From assembly GCF_900108315.1 (NCBI RefSeq), contig NZ_FNVB01000002.1, positions 1,013,103 to 1,077,102 on the forward strand: DNA of 64,000 bases, read 5' to 3'. The position numbers were made by a program, and so were the translations under genes. This document shows, one piece after another, positions 56,969 through 64,000 of this stretch; position 1 is the first letter of the stretch, and every line of letters begins with the position of its first letter. The stretch is from Saccharopolyspora kobensis (GTDB lineage: Bacteria > Actinomycetota > Actinomycetes > Mycobacteriales > Pseudonocardiaceae). A model generated the notes under the pieces. It ran no database searches. It had not been told where the DNA came from and was given only the letters and a program-made list of their open reading frames with translations.

Positions 56969-58579
56969 CTAGCCCGAGGCCCCGACTTCTTCTTGAGCCT
57001 TTCGCGGGCTGTCGACCCGCCGGCGTCGCACCAACAAGCACGAGACGGCGCCGACCGCGATCACGACGATGGGCACCGCCAGGGTCGGCCGCATCGCGTG
57101 GACGACCCCGTGCTCGAACACCGACGCCGCCGTCTGCTGGATGTGCTGGGTGAGGCTCGTCGGCGTTCCCGGCGGCGGTTGGAACGCCGTACCGTACTGC
57201 CCGGCACCGACCTCCAGACCGCCCTTGGCGGCGTTGTCGAAGGCGGCCACGAACTGGCCGCGGACGCTCTCCGGAAGGTCGGTGGCTTGCTTGGCCGCTT
57301 CGTCCTGTAGCGAGGCGGCCAAGCGGTTCTGCAGCACAGCGCCGACCGCGGCGCTGCCGATGACCGTGCCGATCTGTCGGATCGTGTTCAGCACACCAGA
57401 GGCGGCCCCGGCCATCTCGGGCTTCACGTTGTACATCGCGACTGTGACCATCGGGCCGAACACGCACCCAATGCCCACTCCGGTGACGAGCAGCGCCGGT
57501 TGGAATTCCCACCACGCGCGGCCGACATCGGTGGCCCAGGCGAGCCCGGCCATGCCGCCCGCGAACAGGGTCAGGCCGCTCATCAGGACGTACTTGCCAC
57601 CGAACCGATCCGCCATCCGGCCCGCGACCGGTGACAGGACCGCCGACACCACCATCGCAGGCGCCATCACCAGACCGGCCTTGAGCGCGCTGAAGCCCAG
57701 CACCGACTGCAGGTAGATCATCACCGGCAGGAACAGGCCGAGCATCCCGACCTGGACTGTCGCGGACACGAAGCTCATGACCGCGAAGTTTCGGTCGTGG
57801 AAGAGCACGAAGGGCAGCAGCGGTTCACCGTGCTGCCGACTGCGCTGGTGGACCAGGAACACCACCAGCAGCAGCACGGCCCCGCCGAGCAACGCCCAGA
57901 TCCCGGCGTTCCAGTCGTACCGCTGACCCTCGGTGAGCGCGAAGGTCAGGCACACCAGCGTTGCGGCGGCGAGCACGACGCCCAGGACGTCCAGCCTGCG
58001 GCGGGCTCCGTGCCGGACATCCGGCACGAGCGCGACTGCCATCGCGAGCACGATCGCGCCGATCGGGACGTTGACGAAGAAGATCCAGCGCCAGCCGACC
58101 GTGCTGACCAAGAGCCCGCCGAGTGTGGGCCCGGAGATCGTGGCCACGCCCGCGACCGCGCCCCAAACGCCGAGCGCCGTGCCCCGACGCTCGGCCGGGA
58201 ACGTGGCCATGATGATCGTCATCGTCTGCGGCACCAGCGCTGCCGCACCCAGGCCCTGCAGGGCGCGGGCGGCGATGAGCTGCGCCGGATCCTGCGACAG
58301 GCCGCACAGCACGGACGCCACCGTGAACAGCGCGACGCCCCCGATGAACATGGTTCGTGGCCCACGCACATCCCCCAGCCGACCGGACGTGATCAGCAAC
58401 GCGGCGAGGGCGAGGATGTAGATGTTGATCACCCACAACACCTCGTCCAGTGACGCGTGGAGGGTGTCGATCATGCTGGGGATGGCGACGTTGACGGCCG
58501 TCAGATCCAGCAGTGTGAGGAAGAAGCCCAGGCTGAGCGTCAGCAGCACCGCCCAGGGATTGCCGCGCCATTTGGTCAT
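56969..58579 (-). CDS. DHA2-family (EmrB/QacA) drug:H+ antiporter
   Basis: The 536-residue protein has about 14 transmembrane helices and DHA2 signatures: LGFFLTLLDLTAVNVAIPSM in helix 1, GRLGDVRGPRTMF in loop 2-3, QGLGAAALVPQTMTII and motif C in GVWGAVAGVATISGPTLGG. It probably exports hydrophobic drugs or metabolites. The ATG at 58579 (MTKWRGNPWAV) has GGTGGG upstream. The frame extends to 58870 with no similarity. A 14-base tandem repeat lies just upstream. No adjacent TetR gene is present. Confidence 0.88.
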   Translation of the reverse strand: MTKWRGNPWAVLLTLSLGFFLTLLDLTAVNVAIPSMIDTLHASLDEVLWVINIYILALAALLITSGRLGDVRGPRTMFIGGVALFTVASVLCGLSQDPAQLIAARALQGLGAAALVPQTMTIIMATFPAERRGTALGVWGAVAGVATISGPTLGGLLVSTVGWRWIFFVNVPIGAIVLAMAVALVPDVRHGARRRLDVLGVVLAAATLVCLTFALTEGQRYDWNAGIWALLGGAVLLLVVFLVHQRSRQHGEPLLPFVLFHDRNFAVMSFVSATVQVGMLGLFLPVMIYLQSVLGFSALKAGLVMAPAMVVSAVLSPVAGRMADRFGGKYVLMSGLTLFAGGMAGLAWATDVGRAWWEFQPALLVTGVGIGCVFGPMVTVAMYNVKPEMAGAASGVLNTIRQIGTVIGSAAVGAVLQNRLAASLQDEAAKQATDLPESVRGQFVAAFDNAAKGGLEVGAGQYGTAFQPPPGTPTSLTQHIQQTAASVFEHGVVHAMRPTLAVPIVVIAVGAVSCLLVRRRRVDSPRKAQEEVGASG

Positions 58580-58989
58580 TCGAATCCCACCATTTGTTGC
58601 TCGCATCTTGTTGCTCGCATCCCACGGCCGGCGGCGGAAAGCGCCGCCATCGGGCGGGGTCAACAGGCCTGCTGCTCCGGATGCCTCGGCCGGCGCCCCG
58701 CATTCAGCCCAGTTTCGTGTGGCACTGCGCCCGCAGGCGCCTGATCGAACCCCCGCGCAGGCTGGACGGCGCCGAGCCGGAAGGCGAGCGCCCTGGGGGC
58801 GCCCGGGCGCGGGCTGCTCCGGAAAACCGCGAAGCGGCTCGCCGGCCTGACAACCGGTCGTGTTCGGCATCCGTCATACGCAGCCGGTGCATCCCGGGCG
58901 CCCTCGTCTCCACCGGTTCGCCGGCGAGCAGGTCGAAACAGGCCCAGGAATCACAGCGCAGGGCACAGGGGCGACCGAAGAAATGGGCG
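58580..58989. other. Intergenic region between the DHA2 and VOC genes
   Basis: No gene is supported in these 410 bases. The 14-base tandem repeat lies at its left edge, in front of the DHA2 gene. The rest is GC-rich with no clear promoter or gene remnant. Confidence 0.5.
58594..58621. repeat. 14-base tandem direct repeat before the DHA2 gene
   Basis: TTGTTGCTCGCATC occurs twice head to tail, from 15 to 42 bases upstream of the DHA2 start codon. It could be an operator or a recent duplication. Confidence 0.85.
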
Positions 58990-59334
58990 TCAGTTCTTGA
59001 TGGGGGCCTGCAGGCTCCACAGCCGCCCGTCGGGATCCCGGACGGTCATCTCCCGGGTCCCGTAATGGGTGTCCTCGAACGGGATGACCACCTCGACGGC
59101 AGGATCGGGCCGGAACCCGTCCGCATCGGGCACCCTCAGCGCGACCTGAACCCCGGGCTCTCGGTCCTCGGGGACCTCCGCAACGACGAGATAAGTCCCC
59201 TCGCCGTTGCGGAACACGCCGGAACCATCGCCGGCGGAGACCTCCAGTTCGAAACCCAGCGCCTGGAAGAACTTCGCGGCCTTCCCCCAGTTGTGGGTCT
59301 CCAGGAAAACCGCCTCGATCCCTTCGGTTGCCAT
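58990..59334 (-). CDS. VOC-fold (glyoxalase-like) protein
   Basis: The 114-residue protein is a single VOC domain: IEAVFLETHNWGKAAKFFQALGFELE, GTYLVVAEVPEDREPGVQVAL and GTREMTVRDPDGRLWSLQ. Members bind or modify small molecules, including drug-binding resistance proteins. AAAAGGAG stands ahead of the ATG at 59334. The start lies one base after the stop of the RHH gene, so the two are translationally coupled, and the regulator probably controls it. Confidence 0.83.
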   Translation of the reverse strand: MATEGIEAVFLETHNWGKAAKFFQALGFELEVSAGDGSGVFRNGEGTYLVVAEVPEDREPGVQVALRVPDADGFRPDPAVEVVIPFEDTHYGTREMTVRDPDGRLWSLQAPIKN

Positions 59335-59335
59335 G

Positions 59336-59515
59336 TCACGACTCCTTTTCGGAAGAGTGCTGTCGCTGCCCGTGAGCGTCGTCGAGGTAGGCGCGCAACG
59401 CGTCGGCGACCAACGCCGACAAGGACATGCCTTCCTCGATCGCGTGATGCTTGACCTGCCTGATCAGCCCCACAGGCAGGTACACGTTGAACTGCTTGAC
59501 CTCCGCATCACCCAT
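59336..59515 (-). CDS. Ribbon-helix-helix (CopG/Arc-type) regulator, 59 residues
   Basis: This short gene encodes [20 protein letters not shown] followed by [20 protein letters not shown] and an acidic tail. The KQFNVYLP strand and the two helices ([29 protein letters not shown]) are a classic RHH DNA-binding dimer. No Shine-Dalgarno sequence precedes the ATG at 59515, which may be near the transcript start. A 16-bp palindrome TGCTAGCATGCTAGCA ends 7 bases upstream. The stop is one base before the VOC gene start. It is too small for many gene finders. Confidence 0.75.
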   Translation of the reverse strand: MGDAEVKQFNVYLPVGLIRQVKHHAIEEGMSLSALVADALRAYLDDAHGQRQHSSEKES

Positions 59516-59522
59516 GCACCGA

Positions 59523-59538
59523 TGCTAGCATGCTAGCA
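59523..59538. promoter_or_regulatory. 16-bp perfect palindrome/tandem octamer, probable RHH operator
   Basis: TGCTAGCATGCTAGCA is both a perfect palindrome and two tandem copies of the palindromic octamer TGCTAGCA, the sort of tandem short site bound by RHH dimers. It lies 7 bases upstream of the RHH start codon, where a repressor would block the promoter. Confidence 0.65.
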
Positions 59539-59578
59539 ACCTAGATGGCATAGGGTTGCACATGTCTGCTTTGCGGCC

Positions 59579-59847
59579 AACCCGCACGATCCGGTTGTCA
59601 TCCGCTCCGGCGAGGCCGAAAAGCCGCCCGAGATCGGTCACCATCTACTGACTGGCGCCACGGTGCGCTCAGCTCACGGCGCCGATGGCGCGGTCCTGCA
59701 TCGGCACGACCACTCGCCCGAAATATTCTTCGTCGTCGACGGGACGATCGAGATGCTCGTGGGACCGGGTAACACTTCCTGGTCGCCCCACCCGGCTGCG
59801 CTCACGCCTTCCGCGCCGACCCGAACGCCACCCGTGTCCATGACTGA
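59579..59847 (+). pseudogene. Cupin-domain protein remnant
   Basis: One frame reads IRSGEAEKPPEIGHHLLTG, GAVLHRHDHSPEIFFVVDGT and EMLVGPG, matching the first cupin motif (HxH...E). The second half is in another frame, HFLVAPPGCAHAFRADPNAT, the second cupin motif, ending at TGA 59845. The frame change at about 59775 is consistent with a single-base change. No good start codon precedes it. It is either a pseudogene or contains a sequencing error; the missing start favours decay. Confidence 0.55.
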
Positions 59848-60079
59848 GCCAGGAGGTTGCCATTCCGCTGCGGCTGGAGGTGTCATTCGCCTCGTAGGCG
59901 GTGAGAACCGGCCGAAGCGGCGCTGCACGCCGTCGACGAGATCATGTTGCACTCCCACGCAGGGGCGGTGAGAACGCGGCCGGGCCCGGTGTGACCCTGT
60001 CCGCGACATGCCGCGGGCCGGAGCCGAGTCCTGCGGCTCTTGGCCGGTTTCCGGCCACCCGATCAGACCGCGCGGCCGA

Positions 60080-60535
60080 TCACGACTCGGCGAGTTCGGC
60101 GAGCCGGTCCAGAGAAGCCCGGAGCCTGTCCGAAGTCGTGGCGCGGGCGCGGGCCAGGCGCTTCTCGTCGGTCAAGCGCGACCAGTCATAGGTGTGCCTG
60201 ACCTTGGTGCGCCCCTCGCCGGCCGGCTCCAGCTCCCACCGCCAAAGGTGCCCGGGTGGTTGCTGGCCCGGTTCCGACGGCAGCCAGGCGATGCGACGTC
60301 CCTCTTCGAACTCCACCACGCGGTTCTCCCGGACGCTGCCCTGGGTGAGCGTCACCGTGAACACCTCTCCAGTGGCGCGCACGCGCTGACCTTCGGAAGC
60401 CTCGGCGAGATTGTCGTTGCCATCCCACAGCGGCTGTTGCGCCGGATCGGCGATCAGTTCGAAGATCCGCTCCGCACTGGCGGCGATCTCCCGGTAGCTG
60501 GTCACGACATTCGGGGACTGGCTGTTGGAGGTCAC
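60080..60535 (-). CDS. SRPBCC-family (START-like) protein
   Basis: The 151-residue protein has the helix-grip fold: IAASAERIFELIADPAQQPLWDGND, then VFTVTLTQGSVRENRVVEFEEGRRIAWL and TKVRHTYDWSRLTDEKR, with a C-terminal helix. Such proteins bind lipophilic ligands or act as polyketide cyclases. The GTG at 60535 (VTSNSQSPNVV) is chosen from the family start; the ribosome site is weak, and an open frame extends to 60655. It is divergent from the DUF4157 gene. Function unknown. Confidence 0.8.
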   Translation of the reverse strand: MTSNSQSPNVVTSYREIAASAERIFELIADPAQQPLWDGNDNLAEASEGQRVRATGEVFTVTLTQGSVRENRVVEFEEGRRIAWLPSEPGQQPPGHLWRWELEPAGEGRTKVRHTYDWSRLTDEKRLARARATTSDRLRASLDRLAELAES

Positions 60536-60782
60536 CGCTCGATTGAAGCACCCCAGAACTGCAACCAGAAGTCCTGGAACCCCCACGCTCAGGCGGAACG
60601 GGGATCGTTGGGGCCTGCAGCGGGAACGATGTCGCCACCATTTGGGCGGCCGCAATGGTGCCCTCCCGGGCTATGACGAGGAAGGAGACCGTGCCCTCGC
60701 GACCCTTCCTTCCGCCTGGTCCCGGCTGGCAACGTCATACGCAACCGCCACGTCTTCCCGGCCGCCAGGAGTAGTGGGGTTC

Positions 60783-62667
60783 ATGCGAAAACAGGACCAG
60801 GAACCGACCAGCACATCCCGGTCGCGGCCACGGCGAGCGCCCACGCAGGCCGCCGCCCCGGCGCCAGTGCCTGTCCACCCTGCGATGTCCCTGGCACCGC
60901 AGGCGTTCCTGCACCTGCAGCGCACCGTCGGCAACGCCGCCGTGGCCCACCTCATCGAAGCCCAGCGATGTGAGGGTGATGACCTTCGCGAAGACAACGA
61001 CCAGCCCGTGCAGCGCTCGGCGGTGCCCGACGTCCTGCACTCGCCAGGCCGTCCCCTCGACGACAACACCCGCACCGAGATGGAAGCCCGACTCGGTGCG
61101 GACTTCTCCGACGTCCGCATGCACACCGACACGGCCGCTCAACGCTCCGCGGCCGAGATCGGCGCGTGCCTACAGCTCCGGCCATCACATCGTCGCCGGC
61201 ACTGCCAGCCTGGACAAGCACACCCTGGCGCACGAACTCAGCCACGTCCTGCAACAGCGCTCCGGCCCGGTTGCGGGCACGGACAACGGCGCCGGACTGA
61301 GTATCAGCGACCCCACCGACCGCTTCGAGCAGGAGGCGGAGGCCAACGCACGACAGGTGATGTCCCAGGGGATGCCCTCCGTGCGGGACACGGAACGCCC
61401 GCAGCACGCGGCAGATTGGAGAGAAGCTGGCCGAACAGTGTCCCCGAGCGCCCAGCCGGAAGCACACGCGGATGCCACGCAGAGCGGAAGTGACCGGATC
61501 CAGCGGACGACGATAAAAACCAAGACCAAGCGCAAGGATAAAGAAACCAAGACCAGGAGGAAGCAGACACGTCGCAAGAATGCGAGCGATAAAGCATCCG
61601 ACAAACTCGTGAAAGATTTCGCCAATCTCACGATCGCCGGGAAGAAGACGAAGGGCGAGACGGTTGCCGAACTCATGAAGAAAGAGCTGAGGCACCGCGG
61701 ATGGAAGCCGTACGGCGCTACTCGAACCCTCACCATGCATTACACGGTCAATGCGGAAAACCCCGCCGAGGCGGCGAAGGAAGAGAACCTCAAACCCCCG
61801 GGCAGGGCGAAAATCTACGGCGGGAGCGAGAACACCGTGCCACCGAAGTCGTTCAAGAACGATCGGGCCAAGCAGGCCATCCGGTGGATCTCGACGCTCG
61901 CGTTGAACTATCTCAACGACCTGAAAAAGCACCCAGAGGAGGTGCAAGCCACCCTCCACAACAAGGTGCTGTACATCTCGTCCAACACGAACGCCGCCAA
62001 CAACGTGCTGCGGCAGCTTGCCGAGAAGAAGGCGACCGGAACGGAGTTCCTGAAGGAACTGATTGAGGCAAACGACAGAGGAAGCCTCAACGAACGGCAG
62101 GAACGGCACAAGAACAAGGCCCGCGACCGGCTAACCGAGGAGGCGAATCCGGAGGCCTACGCCGAGATTCGGGAGGCCCTCACCGCAAAGCCCGTAGTGC
62201 CCGAGAACGCCAAACCGGACGGCAAGCATGCGGAACGCCGACTGGCCGACAAGGTCGGGCGGAACGCCATACTCACCGGCCCGACCGCGGGCACGAAGCG
62301 GCCGTGCGTTGCCTGCTACGTCGACCTCTTCCAGGGCGCGCCCGGAATACGCCCCGGCCCGTACTGGCCGAGCAAAGCAGCCAACGTCGGCTTCGACAAC
62401 TACAGCCCGCTCGGCGTCCGGGCCCTCGCGGATGAGATCCACCGTGCCATCGTCCGTGCGGGCGGCACCTTCGCGTCGATCCAACTCCAGTGCCCCGAGC
62501 ACAAGACCAAGGTGAAAGGCGAGGCCAGCGACGTGGAGATGGACGCGGCCGACGAGACGTCTGCCGCCGGTGCGGCTGCGGGCGGCCGCAAGAAGCGGGC
62601 CAGCAAGAACCGGGTGCATTTTGACACGAACACGTCGTCTGAAAGTTCGGCCGGCGAGGAAGAGTGA
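60783..62667 (+). pseudogene. DUF4157 (eCIS-type) protein with C-terminal deaminase-like toxin domain, frameshifted
   Basis: The N-terminal half has FLHLQRTVGNAAVAHLI and LGADFSDVRMHTD, then (in a second frame from about 61165) AYSSGHHIVAGTASL and LAHELSHVLQQRSGP with HExxH, the DUF4157 core. A lysine-rich linker (RIQRTTIKTKTKRKDKETKT) follows, then about 330 residues ending in a deaminase-like domain with HAE (62227) and RPCVACY (62299, PCxxC zinc site). DUF4157 proteins are cargo or core elements of extracellular contractile injection systems, so this is a polymorphic toxin-like protein. The frame breaks near 61161, where GGCGCGTGCC probably lost a GC pair. The two parts total about 628 residues. 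Confidence 0.72.
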
Positions 62668-63362
62668 CGTGAGGAGCACAACGCGACTGTCGTGAGTCCG
62701 GACCAAATGCAGTGGGCGGTGCTTGGAAGCAACGCTCTCCAAGAGCCTGGATGCGCGGCGCGACGCACGTGCATCGACAAGAATAGGACGGCGACGCAGG
62801 TAGCGCACCGTCGTGGAATGCCCGGCCGAAACCGTGACCACGGCAACCGGTCACCACACGACGAGCGCGTCAATCCGACAGACACCTCCAACCAGCGCCA
62901 CCGGCGAGCTATACGACGACCTGTGCCCACACCTTCGTGATCATCACGAGCACCCCCGACGTAGCGCCACAGCCACATCAACAGCGGCCCATGACACAAC
63001 CCAGTTCGCCCAGACAGGTGCCGATCCCGATCAGGCTCAGCCCGGCCCCATTTCGTCCAGACAGAGGTCAGCCCAAAAACCCCCAAAAATCGCCGAAATC
63101 CGAGACAGGCCCCTCCGGAGTGATCACCGAAGAACCACGACCATACGCAAAAAAGCCCGTTGACATCCACTTACGTGCCGATCAATGGGCTCTTCTCTCC
63201 GTCGGGATGACAGGATTTGAACCTGCGGCCCCTTGACTCCAGCTAAAGCGAGGGACAGCGGCATGCTCAAACTCATTCTTCGAGGTCACCACACAGTCTA
63301 CTAGGCGAAGTAAAGGAGTCCACGGCACCAACTCCGCAGCCGCTTCACCACCCGGATCACAG
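62668..63362. other. Gene-poor region, possible integration edge
   Basis: No convincing coding sequence is seen in these 695 bases, which are less GC-rich than the rest and contain short A/C-rich runs (CAAAAACCCCCAAAAATCG). The tRNA-Pro 3-prime remnant (63202-63240) lies inside. No immunity-type gene follows the toxin. Confidence 0.5.
63202..63240 (-). other. 3-prime half of a tRNA-Pro gene (remnant)
   Basis: On the minus strand the sequence GGAGTCAAGGGGCCGCAGG continues through TTCAAATCCTGT (T-loop and stem) to CATCCCGA (acceptor 3-prime strand and discriminator), the 3-prime half of an actinobacterial tRNA-Pro. The 5-prime half does not follow: beyond the anticodon region the sequence is unrelated. 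This is the form left at the far end of an element that integrated into a tRNA gene. Confidence 0.65.
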
Positions 63363-63972
63363 CTAGGCGTCGGCCGACCAGCCTTGGAGACTTCCGCAGT
63401 ACGCCGTGACCAGGCGGCGGCTGACCTGCTCCTCGGAGAGGACGACGGTGCTCATGAGGTCGAAGAGCTCGCGCGGGGCGCACAGGATGTTCCAGAGGAA
63501 CATTCCTTCGTCGCCCGGCGGGTCCGGGATGCCGAGCTCCGTGGCTGCCTCGGTGATCGGGCTTTCGAGGGTTTCGGCCTGGACCGTGAGGTAGCGCGCT
63601 CCGGAGCGGAGCCTGGCCACGCAGCCCTCGTCGGACCGGGTGTGCACCATCGCTCGGCCGTGTTTGACGACCAGGTGGACCCACTCAGCGCTCACCTCGG
63701 AGAGCAGCGCCACGCCGCGGCTCTCGGGCTTCTGGCTGGAACTTCAGCAGACGGAGCCCGACATTGCACCCGAATTCGGCGAGGATCTCGTCGATCGAGC
63801 TGAAGTGGCGGTACGCCCTGGCCGTGGCGACTTCAGCGCGCTCGGCCACGTCGGTCATCTTCACCGTGGTTCCGCGCCTGTTGACGAGGAACGCCGCCGA
63901 CTTGATCAGCCGCCGCCGGTTTCGTTCCGCATCACTGCGCACGATCCGCCTGCTCCCGGTCTCCGTCGTCAT
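63363..63972 (-). pseudogene. TetR/AcrR-family regulator, frameshifted
   Basis: The N-terminal part (63972-63740) has the TetR HTH: RRLIKSAAFLVNRRGTTVKMTDVAERAEVATARAYRHFSSIDEILAEF-type order, ending LRLLKF. The reading frame then changes near 63735, and the C-terminal ligand domain continues as QKPESRGVALLSEV, EWVHLVVKHGRAMVH and LFDLMSTVVLSEEQ. Each half alone is too short to work. One base change would restore a ~200-residue protein, so either decay or a sequence error is possible. Confidence 0.65.
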
Positions 63973-64000
63973 GGCCCACTGGTCGTCCCGTTCCAGCAGT

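Noticed and set aside
63190..63300. A complete tRNA gene
   Set aside because: Only the T arm, acceptor 3-prime strand and part of the anticodon arm are present; the D arm and 5-prime acceptor strand are missing.

Overview
The window is about 70% GC, with GTG starts, ATGA stop/start overlaps and many actinobacterial families (DUF2231, DUF3040-like, DUF2267, FUSC, a mycofactocin-coupled SDR, KshA/KstD/HsaA/HsaC). It looks like a chromosomal segment of a filamentous actinomycete, most likely Pseudonocardiaceae (Saccharopolyspora/Amycolatopsis-like). The genus is inferred from gene content only. No complete rRNA or tRNA gene, CRISPR array or insertion sequence is seen.

Layout. 0-24 kb is mostly stress and housekeeping accessory genes: the tail of an oligopeptide ABC transporter, a serine beta-lactamase-like hydrolase, SDRs, a GreA-like factor, several small actinobacterial proteins, a truncated manganese catalase, cytochrome bd oxidase (cydAB), small membrane proteins, a STAS protein, an MBL-fold hydrolase, an ATP-grasp enzyme, a CocE-type hydrolase, a DUF2267/PCD-like fusion, a FUSC protein and a mannose-6-phosphate isomerase-like gene.

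24-46 kb is a steroid-type catabolic cluster. It carries HsaA and HsaC (A-ring hydroxylation and meta-cleavage), KshA (9-alpha-hydroxylase oxygenase), a delta5-3-ketosteroid isomerase with all three catalytic residues, two KstD-like flavoproteins, four SDRs, a dienoate hydratase, a Baeyer-Villiger monooxygenase coupled to an esterase, and a five-gene operon (VOC protein, mycofactocin SDR, DegT-like PLP enzyme, LLM oxidoreductase, MHS transporter). An IclR regulator and two KstR/KstR2-like TetR regulators sit inside it. A 15-bp inverted repeat, TCCCGCTNNNCGGGA, recurs upstream of nearly every transcription unit and twice in front of the IclR gene, so I infer an IclR-controlled regulon. The KstR2-like gene has its own different operator pair. 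HsaB, HsaD, KshB and the lower pathway are absent here and must lie elsewhere.

46-64 kb is mixed accessory DNA: a PucR regulator with paired palindromes, a secreted GH43-like protein, Hsp20 with a MerR regulator, an autoregulated small DNA-binding protein that appears to have a leaderless promoter, a DHA2 efflux pump, a 59-residue ribbon-helix-helix regulator coupled to a glyoxalase-like gene, and a DUF4157 (eCIS-type) protein ending in a nucleic-acid-deaminase-like toxin domain. The toxin-like gene is split by a 2-base change and lies near a 3-prime half of a tRNA-Pro gene, a typical integration scar. Six genes in the window look broken (Mn catalase, a membrane protein, a RibD-like reductase, a cupin, the DUF4157 gene and a terminal TetR gene); all lie outside the catabolic cluster.
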